A stretch of DNA of 64,000 bases from Oxalobacteraceae bacterium (GTDB taxonomy: Bacteria; Pseudomonadota; Gammaproteobacteria; Burkholderiales; Burkholderiaceae_D). Made by a program: the position numbers and the translations under genes. The DNA lies in contig JABTBR010000013.1 of assembly GCA_013284265.1 (NCBI GenBank), positions 61,217 through 125,216 on the forward strand. The letters run 5' to 3'. The notes beneath the pieces are model-generated. The model was given only the letters and a program-made list of their open reading frames with translations, had not been told where the DNA came from and ran no database searches. This document shows, one piece after another, positions 17,915-26,655 of the stretch. The stretch's first letter is position 1. Each line of letters begins with the position of its first letter.

Positions 17915-19138
17915 ATGCATACCAGCCCGCGCGCCCGCTGGCGCAACTATCTGCTGTACTTTGGCGCAGGCAGCCTGCTGCTACCTGCCGCCGTGGCCGG
18001 TTTCAATTACCTGGTCGATCCCTATCTGATCCACCAGTGGGACACGGCGCAGGTCCAAAGGCTGCGTCCCACGCGGGAAAAACTCGCCGCCTGGGGCAAG
18101 ACCTATGCGGTGGCGCGGTTTCAGCCGGCCGTGGTTTACCTGGGAAATTCGCGCACCGAACTGGGCTTGCCGACCCGTACGCCGATGTTTGCGGGCCAGA
18201 GCGTGTTCAACAGCGCGCTGTCGGGCGCCTCGATCGGCGATGCGATCGCGCTGGCGCGCCATGCCAATGCTGTGAGCCAATTGCGCGTGGTGGTGTGGGG
18301 CATCGATCCGCCATCGTTTTCCATGGAAGTGGGCAATACGGATCTGAACGGCGAGCTGATCGCCGACGGCCCCTTCTATCTGGCGCGGCGCGGACTGATC
18401 AATGCCCGCCGTGCGCTGAGCGTGGACATGACGCGCGATTCGATCCGCCTGTTGACGGGTTCCTTCGGCGAGGTTTGCCATTCCAGTCTGTTGTTTCATG
18501 GCCAGCGCGACGATGCCTGCATCGACTTGCGCATCGGTGGCTGGGGCGGGACGGCGCCGGCGATCTTGCCGCGCACGCGAGAATATATCCGCGGCGCCGG
18601 GCCGACGCCCGAGGCCTATCTAGCCTTCGGCAACAGTGTGTCCGCCCTGTGCCGCAGCGGCGCGCAGTTGCGTCTTTATATCAATCCCACGCACGCGATG
18701 ATGCTCGACGCCTTGTATTGGGCGGGCAAGTGGACGGCGCTGGAGACCTGGCAGGGATGGTTGGCGAACACGGCTGCGGAGCAGCGCGCCAAGGGTTGCG
18801 ACCTGCGGGTGTTTGATTTTTCCGGCTACAACAGCATCACCACGGAAGCGATTCCGCAGGCCAGCCAGCGCAAGGATATGGTCCATTACTGGGAAACTTC
18901 GCATTACCGCAGCAATGTCGGCGCCATGATACTGGCGCGCATGTTTGGCGGCAAGGATCAGCCGCTGCCGGACGATTTTGGGGTGGAGCTGACGCCGCAG
19001 GCTCTGCCTTTCCACCTGGCCAGCTTGCGTAGCGGCCGCAATCGCTATCACCGCGAGCATGCGTTGGAAACCAGCCTGGCGCGCGCGGTGGCGGCCGAAC
19101 AGGCGCGCCTGAAGTTGAGCGCGGCGAAGTCCGATTGA
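17915..19138 (+). CDS. SGNH-like putative O-acetyltransferase partner of the MBOAT protein
   Basis: A 407-residue protein with one N-terminal transmembrane segment (about 13-32) and the rest predicted periplasmic. YLGNSRTE (Ser79) resembles the GDS-type block I of SGNH hydrolases, and the ETSH segment with His330 resembles the C-terminal catalytic His block, with Glu327 where Asp is more usual. With the adjacent MBOAT gene this suggests the periplasmic acetyl-transfer component, analogous to AlgJ/AlgX or PatB. I do not recognise a named family. The assignment rests on two short motifs and on context. It is the last gene of its operon and converges on a methyltransferase gene 104 bp away. Confidence 0.6.
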   Translation: MHTSPRARWRNYLLYFGAGSLLLPAAVAGFNYLVDPYLIHQWDTAQVQRLRPTREKLAAWGKTYAVARFQPAVVYLGNSRTELGLPTRTPMFAGQSVFNSALSGASIGDAIALARHANAVSQLRVVVWGIDPPSFSMEVGNTDLNGELIADGPFYLARRGLINARRALSVDMTRDSIRLLTGSFGEVCHSSLLFHGQRDDACIDLRIGGWGGTAPAILPRTREYIRGAGPTPEAYLAFGNSVSALCRSGAQLRLYINPTHAMMLDALYWAGKWTALETWQGWLANTAAEQRAKGCDLRVFDFSGYNSITTEAIPQASQRKDMVHYWETSHYRSNVGAMILARMFGGKDQPLPDDFGVELTPQALPFHLASLRSGRNRYHREHALETSLARAVAAEQARLKLSAAKSD

Positions 19139-19242
19139 GCAAGACGAGCGCCGTCATGGACGGTAGGCCTTCCGGGGCGGCCAGCTGGGGCGCTACACCA
19201 TCGGGCCGGGTGGCTCGCCAAGCCGGCCGCCAGGGTGTGAGC

Positions 19243-19995
19243 TCAGGCTGGTTTGCGCAGTACCGCGCAACCTTTTTCGCAAGGCAGGAAGGTTTGCTGC
19301 AGCCATGGAAACTCGGTTTGCCAGCGCAGCAGAATCGCCTGCTCATCGTCCCGGCTGGCGTCGTCAAGAAACACCCGCGCGCCCGCAGCCAGCCTGAGAA
19401 ACAGGGCCGGCCCGGCCGGATAGCGCGCCAGCGCCCGCGTCGCCTGCGGCGGCCCGTCGATGACCAGCAGATCGATCGGTGGGCAGGCCGACAACTGATC
19501 CAGCGCGTACCAGGGCCAGCTGCTATCGCCAAACACATGCGGCTGCAGTGGCGCGTCCAGCACCACGGCCCAGTCCGACAAGCCATGGCGTTGCAGCTGC
19601 GCGCGGGTCTGGATCGCATAGTCGGCATCATGCTCCAGACTGTATACCTTGCCGCAGCCGTTCATCTGGGCGCAGCGCGCCAGTACCAGGGTCGAGGTGC
19701 CGCTGCTGCACTCGACGATGCAGGCCGGCCTGGCCGTGCGCGCGTGGCGCACCAGTTCCATCAGAAAGTCCGGCGACGCTGCCCAGCCCCGGGTGCCGGG
19801 CAAGCTCTTGTCCAGTCCCAGTTCCACATAGAGCCCGTGCAATGCCTCGAGCTGGCGGAACAGGCCGGCATTCTCGCTGCGCGACTGGTCGCGCGTTTCG
19901 TGCAGCAGCAGATGGACCAGGCGGACTTTGTGCAGCGTATAGACGCATAGCAGGGAAATGGTCAGTATCAGCAGCAGGGTGGTAATGGAGAGCAT
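19243..19995 (-). CDS. Membrane-anchored class I SAM-dependent methyltransferase
   Basis: A 250-residue protein with an N-terminal hydrophobic anchor (about residues 3-20, LSITTLLLILTISLLCVY) and a short linker. A Rossmann methyltransferase-like domain follows from about residue 85, with motif I VECSSGTSTLVLA, an acidic SLEHD strand end, and DLLVIDGPP. It resembles the Methyltransf_24 group. The catalytic domain should lie on the cytoplasmic face next to the membrane, where the lipid-linked repeat unit is built. It starts 1 base after the GT4-CapK stop and is the last gene of the long minus-strand run. Acceptor unknown. Confidence 0.75.
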   Translation of the reverse strand: MLSITTLLLILTISLLCVYTLHKVRLVHLLLHETRDQSRSENAGLFRQLEALHGLYVELGLDKSLPGTRGWAASPDFLMELVRHARTARPACIVECSSGTSTLVLARCAQMNGCGKVYSLEHDADYAIQTRAQLQRHGLSDWAVVLDAPLQPHVFGDSSWPWYALDQLSACPPIDLLVIDGPPQATRALARYPAGPALFLRLAAGARVFLDDASRDDEQAILLRWQTEFPWLQQTFLPCEKGCAVLRKPA

Positions 19996-19996
19996 T

Positions 19997-22447
19997 TCAA
20001 GTCCTTTGTGGTTCGGGTGTCACGTTGCTGACGACGTAGCGATATTTGCCGGAAGCCTCGGCGTGGATGGCGGCCACTTCATCGATACTGATTTCGACGC
20101 CTTGTCCCAGCCGGGCGCGAAACTGCGCGGTGATCTGGCGCCGCGCCTCCGTTTCCAGGGCCGGGACGCAGACCAGCAGGATGCGGGTTAGGGCCAGTGT
20201 CTCCTGCACAATCTTGAAGGCACGAATCTGCGGGATGTCGCGCAGCACATAGATCAGCGCCAGGCCGTGCATCACCGTGCCATCCTGGGCCACCACGAAA
20301 TCGGTGCTGCGTCCCTCGATATGCTGAAGCAGCGGCAGGCCGCGCCCGCAGGGGCAGGGATGGGTGCCGATGGCGCCGATGTCGCCGGTGGCATAGCGCA
20401 CGAAAGGGAAATCGCCGCTGGCCAGATGGGTGACGACGATGCTGCCGCTGTCTCCATCGGGCACGGCATTGCCCAGCGCATCGACAATCTCCACAATAAT
20501 GTCTTCGGCATTGATGTGCATACCGCCTTCCGGGCATTCATGGGCGATGAAGCCGGCGTCGCGCCCGCCATAGCCGTTCGCCACCGGGCAGCCAAACACG
20601 GCGCTAATCAGTGCGCGTTGTTCAGGATAGAGGCGCTCGGCGGTGACGAAGGCGACGCGGATGCCGAGCCCATTCATACGCAGGCCGCGCGCGCGCGCCT
20701 GCGCCGCCAGGCGGCTGAGCGCGGACGGATAGCCGAACAGCATGCGCGGCTTGTGCTGCTGCAAGCGCGCCAGATACTGGTCGAGCCGTGCGTTGGACAG
20801 GTCGAAGGCCGGCAACAGGCGGGTGCGCATGAGGGCATCGCGCAGCGCGCGCCAGCGATCCTGGCGTTGCAATTCGATCGGCGAACCCCACAGCACCGCT
20901 TCGGGCTCGCCGATATCGACACCCCACCAGCGCGTGGCGCGCCATTTCGCGGCCACATCATGGCTGATGCGGTCCAGGCCCAGAAAGAAGATCAGCGGCT
21001 CGCCGCTCGAACCACCGGTATTGAAACGCAGCAGCTTGCCGGCCTGGGCCGAGCGAAACGCGTCGCGCTGGCCGGCGATAGCCTGCTTGCTCAACAGCGG
21101 CAAGCTGCGCAGGTCGCGCAGATCGTTCACCTTGTGCGGCAGAAAGCCCCGGGTCGCGAACAGCGTCCGGTAGTAGGGAACATGTTCGCCTGCATGCAGC
21201 AGCAGCGCGCGCAGGCGTTCGGTCTGCAAGGCGCGGATGCGGCCAGGCTCCCACCATTGCGTCTGCTCCAGCTGGCGCCGCCGCCCCAGCGTGCTGTGTG
21301 CCTTCAGTTTTTCCTGTAGGGGAAATAGCAGGGTGGCAACCAGCAGGCCGTGCAGACTGTGACGGGGCCGGTGTAGCACCGCGCGGTATTGCGCCAGCAG
21401 CCGCGGTGCTATCGCTTGCCAGCTAAATTGCTGCACCGTCGCCAGTCCCGCCTGCGCCAGTTGCGCGCCATAGGCGGGTTCGCATAACAGTTTGAGCATG
21501 GCGCTGGCCATGGCCTGGCTATCGCCCGGCTTTACCAGCAAGGCATTGTGCTGATGGCGCAGCAGGAAAGGAATGCCGCCGACATCGGTGCTGACGACAG
21601 GCAGGCCGCAAGCTTGCGCCTCCAGAATCGATCCGGGGAAATTGTCGGCGCGGCTGGGATTGAGCAGCAGGCGGCTAGCGCGGTAGAGGTCCGCCATGTC
21701 AGCCGGCTCCAGTGCACCGCAGAAATGCACCGCCTGGGCCAGGCCCAGTGTCTCGGCCAACTGGCGCAGATTGGCCAGTTCACTGCCGGAGCCGGCCAGC
21801 ACCAGCCGGGCGAGCGGCATGGTCCGGTGCACAATGGCAAAGGCGCGCAAGGCGCTAGCGTTGTCGTACAGCGCTTCCAGATGGCGCGCCACCAGAATCT
21901 GCAGGCCGCGCGGAGGCTGGGGCGGCGCCGAAAACCGGCTCAGATCGACGATGTTCGGCACGCAGCGACTGCTCAGTCCATGGTTCTCCATGATTGCGGC
22001 CAGGAAGCCGGACGGCACCACGATGGCATGGGCGCGGCGCAGGCTGAATCGGGCCAGCCAGCTGCCCGCGAGAAAAGCCTGCGCTTCGCCGCCCCGGTAA
22101 TTGAGCAGCATGCCCTTGCCGCGCAGGCGGGCGATCCAGATCGCGGGCGCGGCGCATAAATGCCAGGACCAGCCGGAGTTGGCCATCACGTGCAGCAGAT
22201 CGGCCCGTCCGGCCGCGCCCCACAGGCGGCCCAGATAGGGCAGCAGGCGAAACAAGGCGCGCCAGCCGCGCCAGCGCGCGATCCAGCCGGGCTGCCACGG
22301 TGCATTGCTTTGTACCAGTTCGACACTGGCACCGGCCGCCCGCAACAAGGCCGCCAGTTGCGCGGTCTGGTTCGCCATGCCGGCCGGCGGCGGGGCCAGC
22401 GGGCCGACCAGGGCGATGCGCAAGCCTTGCCAGGCAGTGCCGCTCAT
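19997..22447 (-). CDS. GT4 glycosyltransferase fused to a CapK/PaaK-type adenylate-forming domain
   Basis: An 816-residue fusion. Residues 1 to about 370 are a GT4 enzyme: LRIALVGPLAPPPAGMA at the N-domain start, and SRADNFPGSILEAQACG at the donor site. From about residue 400 a CapK-like (phenylacetate-CoA ligase family) domain begins, with VPYYR, the nucleotide-binding loop FNTGGSSGEP near 475, and GYPSAL. A cysteine-rich HPCPCGRG follows, as in many PaaK relatives. CapK proteins occur next to glycosyltransferases in capsule loci, usually as separate genes. The start was set at MSGTAW in ATGA overlap with the preceding glycosyltransferase; the 21 residues upstream belong to that gene. The function may be addition of a sugar and of an acyl or amino-acid group to it (inference). 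Confidence 0.85.
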   Translation of the reverse strand: MSGTAWQGLRIALVGPLAPPPAGMANQTAQLAALLRAAGASVELVQSNAPWQPGWIARWRGWRALFRLLPYLGRLWGAAGRADLLHVMANSGWSWHLCAAPAIWIARLRGKGMLLNYRGGEAQAFLAGSWLARFSLRRAHAIVVPSGFLAAIMENHGLSSRCVPNIVDLSRFSAPPQPPRGLQILVARHLEALYDNASALRAFAIVHRTMPLARLVLAGSGSELANLRQLAETLGLAQAVHFCGALEPADMADLYRASRLLLNPSRADNFPGSILEAQACGLPVVSTDVGGIPFLLRHQHNALLVKPGDSQAMASAMLKLLCEPAYGAQLAQAGLATVQQFSWQAIAPRLLAQYRAVLHRPRHSLHGLLVATLLFPLQEKLKAHSTLGRRRQLEQTQWWEPGRIRALQTERLRALLLHAGEHVPYYRTLFATRGFLPHKVNDLRDLRSLPLLSKQAIAGQRDAFRSAQAGKLLRFNTGGSSGEPLIFFLGLDRISHDVAAKWRATRWWGVDIGEPEAVLWGSPIELQRQDRWRALRDALMRTRLLPAFDLSNARLDQYLARLQQHKPRMLFGYPSALSRLAAQARARGLRMNGLGIRVAFVTAERLYPEQRALISAVFGCPVANGYGGRDAGFIAHECPEGGMHINAEDIIVEIVDALGNAVPDGDSGSIVVTHLASGDFPFVRYATGDIGAIGTHPCPCGRGLPLLQHIEGRSTDFVVAQDGTVMHGLALIYVLRDIPQIRAFKIVQETLALTRILLVCVPALETEARRQITAQFRARLGQGVEISIDEVAAIHAEASGKYRYVVSNVTPEPQRT

Positions 22448-23658
22448 CGCCGCTTCCCGGCGATCAGGCGCTGATAAATGGGTGCATAGCGTGCCACGCT
22501 GTGTTCCCACTGGCGTTCGCTTTCGACGAAACGGCGCGCGCTCTTGCGCAACTGCGGCCAGCTGTCCACATGGCGCAGCAGCTTGATGACTTGGCTGCTC
22601 AGGTCGGCGGCATCGCCGGCCTTGAACAGCACGCCGGTCTTGCCGTCCTCGATCAGCTCGCGGTGCCCGCCGACGTCGGAGGCCAGCACCAGCCGGCCCT
22701 GGGCCATCGCTTCGAGCGGCTTGAGCGGCGTGACCAGTTCCGTCAGGCGCATCGGCAGGCGCGGATAGACCAGCACGTCGATGAGCTGGTAATAGGCGGG
22801 GATCTTGTCATGCGGCACACGGCCGGCGAAGATCACCTGGCGCGATATGCCCAGTTCCCGGCAGAGCGCGATCAGGGCCGCTTCCTGCGGCCCGCCGCCA
22901 ACCAGCAGCAGGCGCAAAGCGGGCACCTGGGCCAGCATGGCGGGCAGGGCGCGCAGCAGCAGCGCCAGCCCCTCGTAGGCGTAGAAGGAGCCGATGTAGC
23001 CGATCACCTGCTGGCCGCCCAGGCCGAGCCGGTGCCCCAGCAGATCGTCGGCCGGTGGCTGCTGGCGGAACTGGGCGGTATCGACGGCGTTCGGGATGAC
23101 GGTGATTTTCTGGCCCGGTATGCCGCGCGCCAGCAGATCGCTGCGCAGCCCTTCGCAAATGGTGGTGACGGCATCGGCCCGGCGCATGGCGTAGCTGTCG
23201 AGCGCGCGCGTGAGCCGGTAGCGCAGGCCGCCGGGAGGGCTGCTGCCCTGGTCGGCCGCCGCGTCTTCCCAGAAGGCGCGCACCTCATAGACCACCGGAA
23301 TACCCAGGGCGTTACCCACCCGCAGCGCGGCGATGGCGTTCAGCGCGGGCGAGTGGGCGTGCAGGATCTGCGGCTTGGCCAGCGCGGCGACCTGGTGCAG
23401 ACGCCGGCACAGGCCGCGGATTACGCCCAGCTGGCGCAGCACCGGCAGGCGGGCCCACCAGCTACGCTGGGGCGCGGTGCGGAAGAAATGCCAGCCGTCC
23501 ACCTCGCTATCGTTGCCCGGCGCGCCACCCTGTTTGGCGCTGGTCAGGTGCACCGTATGCCAGCCCAGCGCGCGCTGCTCCTTGAGTATGGACAGGGTGC
23601 GGAAGGTGTAGCCGCTGTGCAGCGGCACCGAATGGTCGAGGATGTGCAGGATGCGCAT
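22444..23658 (-). CDS. GT4 glycosyltransferase, PEP-CTERM/exosortase A-associated (Daro_2409 family)
   Basis: A 404-residue GT4 enzyme. The start MRILHILDHSVPLHSGYTFR is a near-perfect match to the family named after Daro_2409 that is confined to exosortase A loci. The donor-site motif is PLEAMAQGRLVLASDVGG. The upstream in-frame 11 codons were excluded because the family begins at MRILH. It is coupled to the GT4-CapK gene by ATGA. A 69-bp gap separates it from the deacetylase gene before it, the largest gap in this stretch, so an internal promoter is possible. Confidence 0.92.
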   Translation of the reverse strand: MRILHILDHSVPLHSGYTFRTLSILKEQRALGWHTVHLTSAKQGGAPGNDSEVDGWHFFRTAPQRSWWARLPVLRQLGVIRGLCRRLHQVAALAKPQILHAHSPALNAIAALRVGNALGIPVVYEVRAFWEDAAADQGSSPPGGLRYRLTRALDSYAMRRADAVTTICEGLRSDLLARGIPGQKITVIPNAVDTAQFRQQPPADDLLGHRLGLGGQQVIGYIGSFYAYEGLALLLRALPAMLAQVPALRLLLVGGGPQEAALIALCRELGISRQVIFAGRVPHDKIPAYYQLIDVLVYPRLPMRLTELVTPLKPLEAMAQGRLVLASDVGGHRELIEDGKTGVLFKAGDAADLSSQVIKLLRHVDSWPQLRKSARRFVESERQWEHSVARYAPIYQRLIAGKRR

Positions 23659-23727
23659 GGGAGTCCTGAAGAAAGCGGCGGGATACGCCATGATTCAGAC
23701 AATCGGCCTCATCGCTGTTGACGGAAA

Positions 23728-24729
23728 TCAGCGAAACCGGCTCCAGCCCTGTTCCGCCACCCGCCATAGCGAATCGCTCAGGCGCGAATGCAACGGTGGC
23801 AGCGCGCCGCCCTCCTGCCACTGCTGCAGCGCCAGCTCGGAAAACACGGCGGTGGGCAGGCGCTCGCGTTCGCTGGCGAGGAAGCTGCACAGGCGTTCGA
23901 GCCGGGCGATATTGCGCGAATGGGGGCTGGGCAGCTTGCCGGGGCCGTTCTTGCGTATCAATTCAAAACTGTGCAGTACGATGACGAAGGCGGGCCAGCG
24001 CGCGCGCCAGGCCGACAGTAGCGCATGGCGCAGCTCGGCGCTGGAGCAGGCGCTCAGCTGGGCATGCCGGCTGTGGCGGGCGAAATCATGGAAGGATGCA
24101 ATGGGAAATTCCCAGACGCCATCGATGCGGCAGGGCTGGTCTATGCGCCGGCTACCCCATTGCCCGTTCAGATAACTGGGGTTGTAGCTGCTGTCGACAT
24201 GCATGCCGTTTTGCGCCAGCGCGCGCAGGGTGTCGAGATTGGCCCCGTAGCTGCCGGCCCGGAACGCCTGCACGCCGGGCACCCCGGCCTGGGCCAGTGC
24301 GGCGATGCCCGTCTTGATCAGTTCGCTTTGTGCCGCCAGCGGCAACTGGCTCAGGTACTGGCAGTGGCGGCGCGGCTGTACCGGATGATCGAGTTCGGCC
24401 AGCCATTCCCCGTGCAGATGCAATTGCACTTCGTGGCCGCCGCGCTGTATCAGCCCGCAGATATGGGCCAGTGCGGCGGCGCCGCCTTCGCGCTGGCTGA
24501 ACAGCGCCTCGACGAAATAGGTGGCGCGCAAGCCGTGCCGGTTGAAGCAGCCTATCTGGTAGGGCAGGCCGTAGCAGCCGGCACTGGTTTGGCCGTGAAT
24601 GTCGACCGCCAGCTCTTCGGAAAAATCATGCTTGGAGGCGGGCAAGGGACGCCTGGGCCAGCCGGCCTGGGCGGGCCACAGTTCGGTATCGACGGTGAGA
24701 AACACCGGCAGTACATGCGCGCCGCTCAT
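23728..24729 (-). CDS. Polysaccharide deacetylase-like protein
   Basis: A 333-residue CE4-like protein. The presumed motif 1 is LTVDTEL with a metal/catalytic Asp, motif 2 is QLHLHGEW, and motif 3 is RAGSYGAN. The metal His pair is spaced more tightly (HLH) than in the classical HxxxH motif. The C-terminal half contains VIVLHSFE, the likely final catalytic His motif. No signal peptide is evident. Its ATG overlaps the stop of the XrtA amidotransferase gene (ATGA). Proteins of this kind are often annotated as polysaccharide deacetylases in exosortase A loci. The activity is not certain. Confidence 0.75.
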   Translation of the reverse strand: MSGAHVLPVFLTVDTELWPAQAGWPRRPLPASKHDFSEELAVDIHGQTSAGCYGLPYQIGCFNRHGLRATYFVEALFSQREGGAAALAHICGLIQRGGHEVQLHLHGEWLAELDHPVQPRRHCQYLSQLPLAAQSELIKTGIAALAQAGVPGVQAFRAGSYGANLDTLRALAQNGMHVDSSYNPSYLNGQWGSRRIDQPCRIDGVWEFPIASFHDFARHSRHAQLSACSSAELRHALLSAWRARWPAFVIVLHSFELIRKNGPGKLPSPHSRNIARLERLCSFLASERERLPTAVFSELALQQWQEGGALPPLHSRLSDSLWRVAEQGWSRFR

Positions 24730-26645
24730 GCCGCCCGCCGTTCGCTGACGGGCTTTGCGTGCAGATGACGCAGGAAGGATTCCAGCATCAGCAGCGACCA
24801 CAGCGGTGCGCTATAGTCGCGCCGGCCGGACTGGTGCTGCTCGAGCATGCTGGCGATCTCGGGCAAGTTGAAGATGCCGCTGTCGGCCAGCGTGGGGCCC
24901 AGCAGGGCGTCGCGCAGGCGCTGGCGCAAGGGGCCGCGCAACCAGGCGGCCATCGGCACCGAGAAGCCCATCTTGCCGCGGTGGAGCAGATGGGCGGGCA
25001 GATCGTTTTCCATGGCGCGCTTGAACAGATATTTACCCCTGCCCTGGTGCAGCTTGAGCTGGGGCGGCAGGCCGGAAATCCATTCGACCAGCTGATGGTC
25101 GAGCAGCGGCACCCGCACCTCCAGCGCATGGGCCATGCTGGCGCGGTCGACCTTGGTCAGGATGTCGCCGGGCAGATAGGTCTTGAAATCGAGGTATTGC
25201 ACCAGCGACAGCGGATCGCCCGTGGGGCTCGCCACGGCATGGCCGCGCAGCACTTCCACGGCGCGGTAGCCGCCCAGGCTGCGCTGGAAGGCGGGACTGA
25301 ACAGGCGCGCGCGCAGCGCGTCCGGCACGATGGCGACGCTATGGAAATAGGCGGCCACGGTGTCGCGCGCCAACGCCTCGAAGGTGGTCTTGGCGCGCAG
25401 CGGACGCGGGGCCCAGTCCGCCTTGGGATACAGCCGGCCCAGCATACCGAACAGCGGCTGGCGCAGTGCCAGCGGCAGCAGGCCGCGCCAGCGCTCCTCG
25501 TTGACATGCATGCGGTAGCGCCGGTAGCCGGCCAGATTCTCGTCGCCGCCATCGCCCGACAGCGCCACCGTCACATGGCGCCGCGCCAGTTCACAGACCC
25601 GGTAGGTGGGCAGGGCGGAACTGTCGGCGAAGGGTTCGTCGTACAGGCTGGCGAGCTGGCCGATCAGCGAGAAATCATCGTGGCCGACCTGCTCGACATG
25701 GTGGCGGGTGGCATAGCGGTCGGCCACTTCTTGCGCATGGGGCGATTCATCGAAGCGGGCGTCGTCAAAGGCGATGGCGCAGGTGTTGACGGGCTGATCG
25801 CTGCACTGGGCCATCAGCGCCACCACCGAGCTGGAGTCGACGCCACCGGACAGGAAGGCACCGAGCGGCACTTCGGCCACCAGGCGGATGCGGACCGCTT
25901 CGAGCAGGCGGGCGCGCAGTTCGTCGGCCAGCTGGGCTTCGCTTTGCGCGCGCAGCGGTGTAAACGGCAGATCCCAGAAACGGCGGGGCTGGGCTGGTGC
26001 CGCGCCGCGCCGCAGCAGCAGTGTGTGGCCGGGGGCCAGCTTGCTGGCGCCGCGAAATACGGTACGCGGTTCGGGAATATAGCCATAGGCCAGGTAGTCC
26101 TCGATGGCCAGCGGATCGAGGGCGCGCGCGAAGCCGGAATGGGCCAGCAGGGCCTTCAGTTCGGAGCCGAAGATGAGGCTGCCATCGGCCAGAAAAGCAT
26201 AGTGCAGGGGCTTGACGCCGAGCCTGTCGCGCGCGAGGAACAGTTGCTGGCGGCCGCGGTCCCACAGTGCGAAGGCGAACATGCCGCGAAAATGGTTGAC
26301 GCATTGTTCACCCCATTGTTCCCAGGCATGCACGATGACTTCGGTGTCGCACTGGGTGCGGAAGTGATGGCCGAACTGGCGCAGTTCGCGCATCAGTGCC
26401 GGATAGTTATAGATCTCGCCGTTGTAGACCACCACCACGCTGCCATCTTCATTGAACAGCGGCTGCTGGCCGGTGGACAGGTCGATGATGGACAGGCGCC
26501 GGTGCCCCAGCGCCACGCCGGGTTCGACAAACGTGCCATGTTCGTCCGGCCCGCGATGCAGCTGGCTGGCGCTCATGCGCTCGAGCAGGCCGGCGTCGAT
26601 ACTGGCGCGGCCTTGCAGGTCTACGATGCCGATGATGGCGCACAT
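24726..26645 (-). CDS. XrtA/PEP-CTERM system amidotransferase (asparagine synthetase-like)
   Basis: A 639-residue class II glutamine amidotransferase of the exosortase A-associated amidotransferase 1 type. The glutaminase domain is complete: Cys2 in MCAIIG, HRGPDE at 30-35 and YNGEIYNY at 74-81. The synthetase domain has SGGVDSSS near residue 265 and LSGDGGDE. It would transfer ammonia from glutamine to an activated carboxyl, probably giving an amide on a uronic acid or amino acid of the polymer. The start ATG has GAAAGGA upstream at good spacing, and a longer frame reads into the neighbouring glycosyltransferase. It contrasts with the Ser2 homologue at 6728-8617. Confidence 0.93.
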   Translation of the reverse strand: MCAIIGIVDLQGRASIDAGLLERMSASQLHRGPDEHGTFVEPGVALGHRRLSIIDLSTGQQPLFNEDGSVVVVYNGEIYNYPALMRELRQFGHHFRTQCDTEVIVHAWEQWGEQCVNHFRGMFAFALWDRGRQQLFLARDRLGVKPLHYAFLADGSLIFGSELKALLAHSGFARALDPLAIEDYLAYGYIPEPRTVFRGASKLAPGHTLLLRRGAAPAQPRRFWDLPFTPLRAQSEAQLADELRARLLEAVRIRLVAEVPLGAFLSGGVDSSSVVALMAQCSDQPVNTCAIAFDDARFDESPHAQEVADRYATRHHVEQVGHDDFSLIGQLASLYDEPFADSSALPTYRVCELARRHVTVALSGDGGDENLAGYRRYRMHVNEERWRGLLPLALRQPLFGMLGRLYPKADWAPRPLRAKTTFEALARDTVAAYFHSVAIVPDALRARLFSPAFQRSLGGYRAVEVLRGHAVASPTGDPLSLVQYLDFKTYLPGDILTKVDRASMAHALEVRVPLLDHQLVEWISGLPPQLKLHQGRGKYLFKRAMENDLPAHLLHRGKMGFSVPMAAWLRGPLRQRLRDALLGPTLADSGIFNLPEIASMLEQHQSGRRDYSAPLWSLLMLESFLRHLHAKPVSERRAA

Positions 26646-26655
26646 GGCGATCCTT

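Noticed and set aside
22300..23721. A 473-codon open frame antisense to the Daro_2409-type transferase
   Set aside because: Low-complexity Ala/Gln/Arg translation without motif, opposite a clear GT4 gene.
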